Shown here piece after piece: positions 60,917 to 64,000 of a stretch of DNA of 64,000 bases. The DNA is taken from contig NZ_JABWRF020000002.1 of assembly GCF_014268805.2 (NCBI RefSeq), forward strand, positions 1,370,001-1,434,000, written 5' to 3'. This DNA comes from Pseudomonas farsensis (GTDB taxonomy: Bacteria; Pseudomonadota; Gammaproteobacteria; Pseudomonadales; Pseudomonadaceae). The notes beneath the pieces are model-generated. The model worked only from the letters and a program-made list of their open reading frames with translations, was not told the origin of the DNA and ran no database searches. Positions within the stretch are counted from its first letter, which is position 1, and each line of letters begins with the position of its first letter. Both the position numbers and the translations under genes were made by a program.

Positions 60917-61626
60917 TGCTTTTCCCTGAACTGGAACAGGCGCGCCTGCTGCGCCGCTATAAACGCTTTCTTGCCGACATCGAACTGGCCTGCGGCGAGC
61001 AACTGACCATCCACTGCCCCAACACCGGCTCCATGCTCAACTGCATGCGCGAAGGCGGGCAGGTTTGGTTCAGCCGCTCCAACGACCCCAAGCGCAAGCT
61101 GCCCGGCACTTGGGAAATCAGCGAAACGCCGCAGGGGCGGCTGGCCTGCGTCAACACCGGGCGGGCCAACGCGCTGGTCGAGGAGGCGCTGCGGGCCGGA
61201 GTGATCACTGAACTGGCCGGTTTCACCGCGCTCCGGCGTGAAGTGGCGTATGGCGAGGAGCGCAGCCGCATCGACTTCTACCTGCAGTTCGACAGCGGCC
61301 CGGCCTATGTCGAGGTCAAGAGTGTCACCCTCGGTTACCCCGACACGGCGGTGGCCGCCTTCCCCGACGCCGTCACCCAGCGCGGCGCCAAGCACCTGCG
61401 CGAGCTCGCCGCCTTGGCGCGCCAGGGCATCCGCGCCGTACAACTGTACTGCGTGAACCTCACCGGCATCGAGGCGGTGCGCCCGGCCGACGAAATCGAC
61501 TCGGCCTATGCCGATGCGCTGCGCGCGGCGGTGGCTGATGGGGTGGAGGTGCTTGCGTATGGCGCGCGCCTGGACGCCGAGCAGATTGTCATCGACCGGC
61601 CGCTGCCAGTGCTGCTCACTCGGTAA
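60916..61626 (+). CDS. sfsA: SfsA, DNA/RNA nuclease-like sugar fermentation stimulation protein (236 aa)
   Basis: The SfsA family was first linked to maltose gene expression in E. coli and has a nuclease-like fold. The hallmarks are [59 protein letters not shown] (the E-x-K of PD-(D/E)xK type enzymes), [16 protein letters not shown] and [20 protein letters not shown]. Length is normal. The gene overlaps the aminotransferase stop by one base and its 3' end overlaps the convergent Rieske gene by 11 bases. Confidence 0.95.
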   Translation: MLFPELEQARLLRRYKRFLADIELACGEQLTIHCPNTGSMLNCMREGGQVWFSRSNDPKRKLPGTWEISETPQGRLACVNTGRANALVEEALRAGVITELAGFTALRREVAYGEERSRIDFYLQFDSGPAYVEVKSVTLGYPDTAVAAFPDAVTQRGAKHLRELAALARQGIRAVQLYCVNLTGIEAVRPADEIDSAYADALRAAVADGVEVLAYGARLDAEQIVIDRPLPVLLTR

Positions 61627-61942
61627 GCCAGACCCCCTGGCTGTCTTCGTGGCAGCCCAGGGCCTCCAGCCATTCCCCCGCACATGGCCCGGTGATGCAC
61701 TCGCCGCTGTCGATGATGAACTGCGCGCCATGATGAGCGCACTGGATCAACGTGCCGCTGGCGTCGAGAAACTGGTCCTGGTCCCAGTTCAGGCTGATGC
61801 CACGGTGCGGGCAGCTGTTGCGGTACAGGTACACGGTGCCGTTGCGGCGCACGCCGAACAGCTGCGTGCCGTCCAGGGTGAACGCCCGGCTGTGGCCTTC
61901 TTTCAGGGTGGCGCTGGGGCAGAGGTAATGCATGAGGGGCAT
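61616..61942 (-). CDS. Rieske [2Fe-2S] domain protein (108 aa)
   Basis: A stand-alone Rieske ferredoxin-like domain. The cluster ligands are C44 and H46 (SCPHRG) and C68 and H71 (CAHHGAQF), with the spacing of Rieske ferredoxins. Small proteins like this can serve as electron carriers for oxygenases or as nitrite-reductase small-subunit-like proteins. The partner is unknown. The ATG at 61942 has no strong ribosome site, and an internal ATG at codon 4 is possible. It is convergent with sfsA, overlapping it by 11 bases. Confidence 0.85.
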   Translation of the reverse strand: MPLMHYLCPSATLKEGHSRAFTLDGTQLFGVRRNGTVYLYRNSCPHRGISLNWDQDQFLDASGTLIQCAHHGAQFIIDSGECITGPCAGEWLEALGCHEDSQGVWLTE

Positions 61943-62047
61943 CTTGTTGATGGACGGCGTAGCGCATTGAGGCGGCTATGGTGCGCAGTTCTTGTATTCG
62001 CCACAAGACGTGAGCTGCGTTTGGACAGAGGTGGCTGTACGACAGGC

Positions 62048-62161
62048 AAAAAAAGACCCGCCAAATTGGCGGGTCAAAAACCGTGATTAGCCTGATGAGG
62101 AGATAATCTGAAAGTCCGAACCAAGGCCTTTCAGAGTATCCAACCAGTCTCGCGACCAGTT
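62048..62161 (-). ncRNA. prrF: PrrF iron-regulated small RNA
   Basis: On the minus strand the RNA of about 114 bases begins near 62161 with AACTGGTCGCGAG. It contains the conserved core GATTATCTCCTCATCAGGCT, then AATCACGGTTTTTGACCCG, and ends in a GACCCGCCAA/TTGGCGGGTC hairpin (62075-62055) followed by TTTTTTT. This matches PrrF of P. aeruginosa in order and core sequence. PrrF represses mRNAs for iron-containing proteins when iron is low and is repressed by Fur. Here it stands alone, unlike the tandem pair in P. aeruginosa. Confidence 0.94.
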
Positions 62162-62163
62162 GT

Positions 62164-62195
62164 GATAATCATAACGATTCTCATTTCGTAGTCAA
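62164..62195 (-). promoter_or_regulatory. prrF promoter with overlapping Fur box
   Basis: -35 TTGACT (62195-62190), 16-base spacer and -10 TATGAT (62173-62168), giving +1 at about 62161. A Fur-box-like 19-mer, GAGAATCGTTATGATTATC, spans 62182-62164, with 13 of 19 matches to GATAATGATAATCATTATC, covering the -10. Confidence 0.9.
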
Positions 62196-62209
62196 TGGCT
62201 GTTTCTGAT

Positions 62210-62488
62210 TTATTTTCCGGCCGGCGACGGATGGCACTTTGCGTTCAGCTGTTCGTTGAGCGCTTCCTTGCGTTCGGCGGGCAGGTCGTTCCAATGCATG
62301 TCCAGCAGGGCGCCTTCAATGGCGTACAGCAGCACTTTCGAAGCCCGGAACCCTCGCGTTCTGACTGCCTGATACGCGCCCACAGCGCCGAGGCGGCGCA
62401 GGTCCGATGCGCTGTGAATACCGGCGGCGTGCAGCCATTGTGCGGAGGTTTTGCCAAGGTTTTTCAGGTGCTGCAATTCATCGTTCAT
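62210..62488 (-). CDS. TfoX C-terminal domain protein (92 aa)
   Basis: A stand-alone TfoX_C (helix-hairpin-helix-like) domain: LKNLGKTSAQWLHAAGIHSASDLRRLGAVGAYQAVRTRG, followed by VLLYAIEGALLDMHWNDLPAERKEALNEQL. In TfoX/Sxy this domain sits behind an N-terminal one; here only the C-terminal part exists, as in many small pseudomonad proteins. The function is not known. AAGGAGG directly before the ATG at 62488 is a very strong ribosome site. The stop codon is just 15 bases from the -35 element of prrF on the same strand. Confidence 0.82.
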   Translation of the reverse strand: MNDELQHLKNLGKTSAQWLHAAGIHSASDLRRLGAVGAYQAVRTRGFRASKVLLYAIEGALLDMHWNDLPAERKEALNEQLNAKCHPSPAGK

Positions 62489-62652
62489 CAAGCCTCCTTG
62501 CGATGGCTGAACGGGGTAGAGGGATAAATCGCGAGCAGGTCTGAGAGGAGTGTAGCGGGGCTTGGCGATTGCGCGGCCTTTTGCCATAGGGGCCGACGGG
62601 ATGCCGGAGTTACGGGGCACAGCCTGCTTGTTGGTTGTGTGCAACCTGCACC

Positions 62653-62757
62653 GGCCCCATCGCAGGCTGGCGCCAGCTCCCACAAGATCTCAGTCAGACA
62701 TCTCCATCACAGCCGGCACAGTCTTTGTGGGAGCTGGCGCCAGCCTGCGATGAGGCC
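62653..62757. repeat. Inverted REP pair (62489-62808 gap)
   Basis: Two facing 'CATCGCAGGCTGGCGCCAGC' units, about 62653-62686 and 62725-62757, in the gap between the TfoX-C and pentapeptide genes. Nothing else recognisable is in this gap. Confidence 0.85.
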
Positions 62758-62808
62758 TGCACAGCTAGCATCACTCTCCTACAGAATCCATGCCCGGCCG
62801 CGACGGTA

Positions 62809-63156
62809 TCAGCGGGCTGTGCGATAACGCAGGCGGGTGCCGTACTTGACCGACATCAGAATCTCGTCAGCACTCAGTTCGGCCGGGAAGTAGGTGCCGG
62901 AAATCTGCGCATGGGCAAGGCTTGCGCCCTCCAGGCCGTTTTCCCGAAGGTCCAGGCCACGCAGGTCGGCTGCGCGGAAGTAAGCGTCGGAGAAGTCGAC
63001 ACCGCTGACGTCCATCTCGCGCAGGTCCAGCCCACGGAAGTCGCCACCACGAAAATCGATCGAGGCGTGCGCGGCTTTCTCGCGGTTGAAGGCGGCGATC
63101 TTTTCGTCGCGAACCAGGGTGAACAGCACGTTGTCCAGCTGACGGGGTTGGTTCAT
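62809..63156 (-). CDS. Pentapeptide-repeat protein (115 aa)
   Basis: The central part is made of A(D/N)LxX pentapeptides: ASIDFRGGDFRGLDLREMDVSGVDFSDAYFRAADLRGLDLRENGLEGASLAHAQISG, about 10 repeats forming a right-handed quadrilateral helix. A short N-terminal helix and a C-terminal tail (ADEILMSVKYGTRLRYRTAR) flank it. The family includes DNA-mimic gyrase protectors, but most members are uncharacterised and this one is short. AAGGAGG precedes the ATG at 63156 at good spacing. It is transcribed alone on the minus strand. Confidence 0.88.
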   Translation of the reverse strand: MNQPRQLDNVLFTLVRDEKIAAFNREKAAHASIDFRGGDFRGLDLREMDVSGVDFSDAYFRAADLRGLDLRENGLEGASLAHAQISGTYFPAELSADEILMSVKYGTRLRYRTAR

Positions 63157-63257
63157 GGCGGCGCCTCCTTGTATGAGTTGTGATGATATTGTAATGACAT
63201 CACTGAGAAGGCGCCTGACTTCAGGCCTGAACTGTCGACTGCTTCACGCCTGTAACC

Positions 63258-64000
63258 TCAAAGGCCGGGCAGGTGCTGGCGAATCTGCTCGATCAGTTGA
63301 TCCATGCTGGCGCTGTCCTGGGTGTCGACGCGCTTGCAGTGCGGCTGCTCTTCGCTGGTCAGCGCTTCGCGATTGGCCTGCTGCGCCTTGATCACTTCAA
63401 GCGTGGCGTCGGACGGGTCGGTATTCTCGGCCTGGCGCTGCTGCAACCAGCTGGCAATGACCGCATCCGGTGCCTGGCAGTCGAGAATCAGGAACGGCGT
63501 ACCGGTGCTGCTGGCCACTTTGGCGGCAGCCTCGCGCTGGGCCTGCTTGAGGTAGGTGGCATCCAGCACCACCGGGAAGCCGGCTTTGAGAATGGTCGTG
63601 GCGATCTGGTGCAGCTGCTGGTAGGTGGCAGCGCTGGCGGCCTGGTCATAGATACCGGCCTGCAGTTGGCCTGCGGCGTCGGCTTGTTGCTCGCCGAACA
63701 GGCGTTTGCGCTCGATATCCGAACGCACCCGCACCGCGCCCAGCGCTTCGACCAGGCGCATGGCCACATGGCTCTTGCCGACCGCCGACACACCAAGGGT
63801 GATCGCCAGCAGGCGCGAAGGGATGGCGCTATAGCTTTCTGCCAGGTTGGCGTAGTTGCGGTAGGTGCGCAGGGTGGTGGCGCGCTGCACGCCATCGGCC
63901 TCGGCCGGCATGCTGAACAGCGCAACCTTGGCCCGCACCAGGGCGCGGTAGGCCTTGTAGAAGTTCAGCAGTTCCAGGCCCTGGTAATCACCGGTCAGTT
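63258..64000 (-). CDS. AAA/zeta-like P-loop kinase, C-terminal part of a probable phosphotransferase fusion (partial)
   Basis: The frame stays open to the window edge, so the N-terminus lies beyond 64000. The visible 247 or so residues contain a P-loop GVSAVGKSHVAM, then RVRSDIERKRLFG, GFPVVLDATYLK and a C-terminal FLILDCQAPDAVIASWLQQRQ, the pattern of zeta-toxin-like/COG0645 kinases. In pseudomonads this domain is usually fused behind an aminoglycoside-phosphotransferase-like (COG2187) domain. The residues at the window edge (LTGDYQGLELLNFYKAYRAL) look like the end of such a kinase fold. No substrate is known. Confidence 0.78.
   Translation of the reverse strand, partial: LTGDYQGLELLNFYKAYRALVRAKVALFSMPAEADGVQRATTLRTYRNYANLAESYSAIPSRLLAITLGVSAVGKSHVAMRLVEALGAVRVRSDIERKRLFGEQQADAAGQLQAGIYDQAASAATYQQLHQIATTILKAGFPVVLDATYLKQAQREAAAKVASSTGTPFLILDCQAPDAVIASWLQQRQAENTDPSDATLEVIKAQQANREALTSEEQPHCKRVDTQDSASMDQLIEQIRQHLPGL

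Overview
The window is chromosomal DNA from a fluorescent pseudomonad, most likely of the Pseudomonas putida group. The evidence is the high GC content, the gene order (lldPDE-lldR; fur/bamE-recN-grpE-dnaK-dnaJ-dapB-carAB-greA; ftsH-folP-glmM-tpiA-secG-rimP-nusA-infB-rbfA-truB-rpsO-pnp; panBC-folK-pcnB-crcZ-cbrBAX-gluQ-dksA), several P. putida-style REP repeat families, a single solitary prrF gene, and two small proteins of the DUF3077/DUF6124 kind. It is mostly core genome. I see no prophage, insertion sequence or CRISPR array.

Layout. 1-2000: the 5' part of tmRNA (ssrA, minus strand), a small exported protein, and a two-gene DUF3077/DUF6124-type unit behind a strongly structured leader. 2-8.8 kb: the lactate operon lldP-lldD-lldE on the minus strand, facing its FadR-type repressor gene lldR, with a 17-base palindromic operator between them. 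8.9-18 kb: smpB, ratA, bamE, fur, recN, then the heat-shock genes grpE-dnaK-dnaJ with two near-perfect sigma-32 promoters, and dapB. 18-25 kb: carA (attenuator-like leader, TTG start), carB, greA, a DUF4149 membrane protein, yhbY, rlmE. 25-40 kb: ftsH, folP, glmM, tpiA, secG, tRNA-Leu(GAG), tRNA-fMet and the rimP-nusA-infB-rbfA-truB-rpsO-pnp translation/transcription cluster, then a BON-domain protein preceded by a sigma-54 promoter match. 40-53 kb, mostly minus strand: a large DUF748 protein, a DUF2236 protein, acetyl-CoA synthetase, pgi, panC-panB, folK, pcnB. 52.5-57.7 kb: the carbon/nitrogen-balance module. The overlapping small gene cbrX, the sensor kinase cbrA and the regulator cbrB are followed by the Hfq-titrating RNA crcZ, with its sigma-54 promoter, GTTAC-type upstream sites and six A-rich CA motifs. 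58-64 kb: gluQ, dksA, an aminotransferase with sfsA, a Rieske protein, the Fur-controlled RNA prrF, a TfoX-C protein, a pentapeptide-repeat protein and a kinase cut by the window end.

Three RNA-based circuits can be read directly: ribosome rescue (ssrA with smpB), catabolite repression (cbrXAB to crcZ, which sequesters Hfq/Crc), and iron sparing (fur at 10.7 kb, prrF at 62.1 kb with a Fur box over its promoter). The least explained item is the structured leader at about 1536-1674. It contains a 16-bp stem enclosing two hairpins, one of them a C(UUCG)G tetraloop on the minus strand, plus a competing 13-bp pairing. It looks like a switch or a conserved RNA cassette upstream of the DUF6124/DUF3077 pair.
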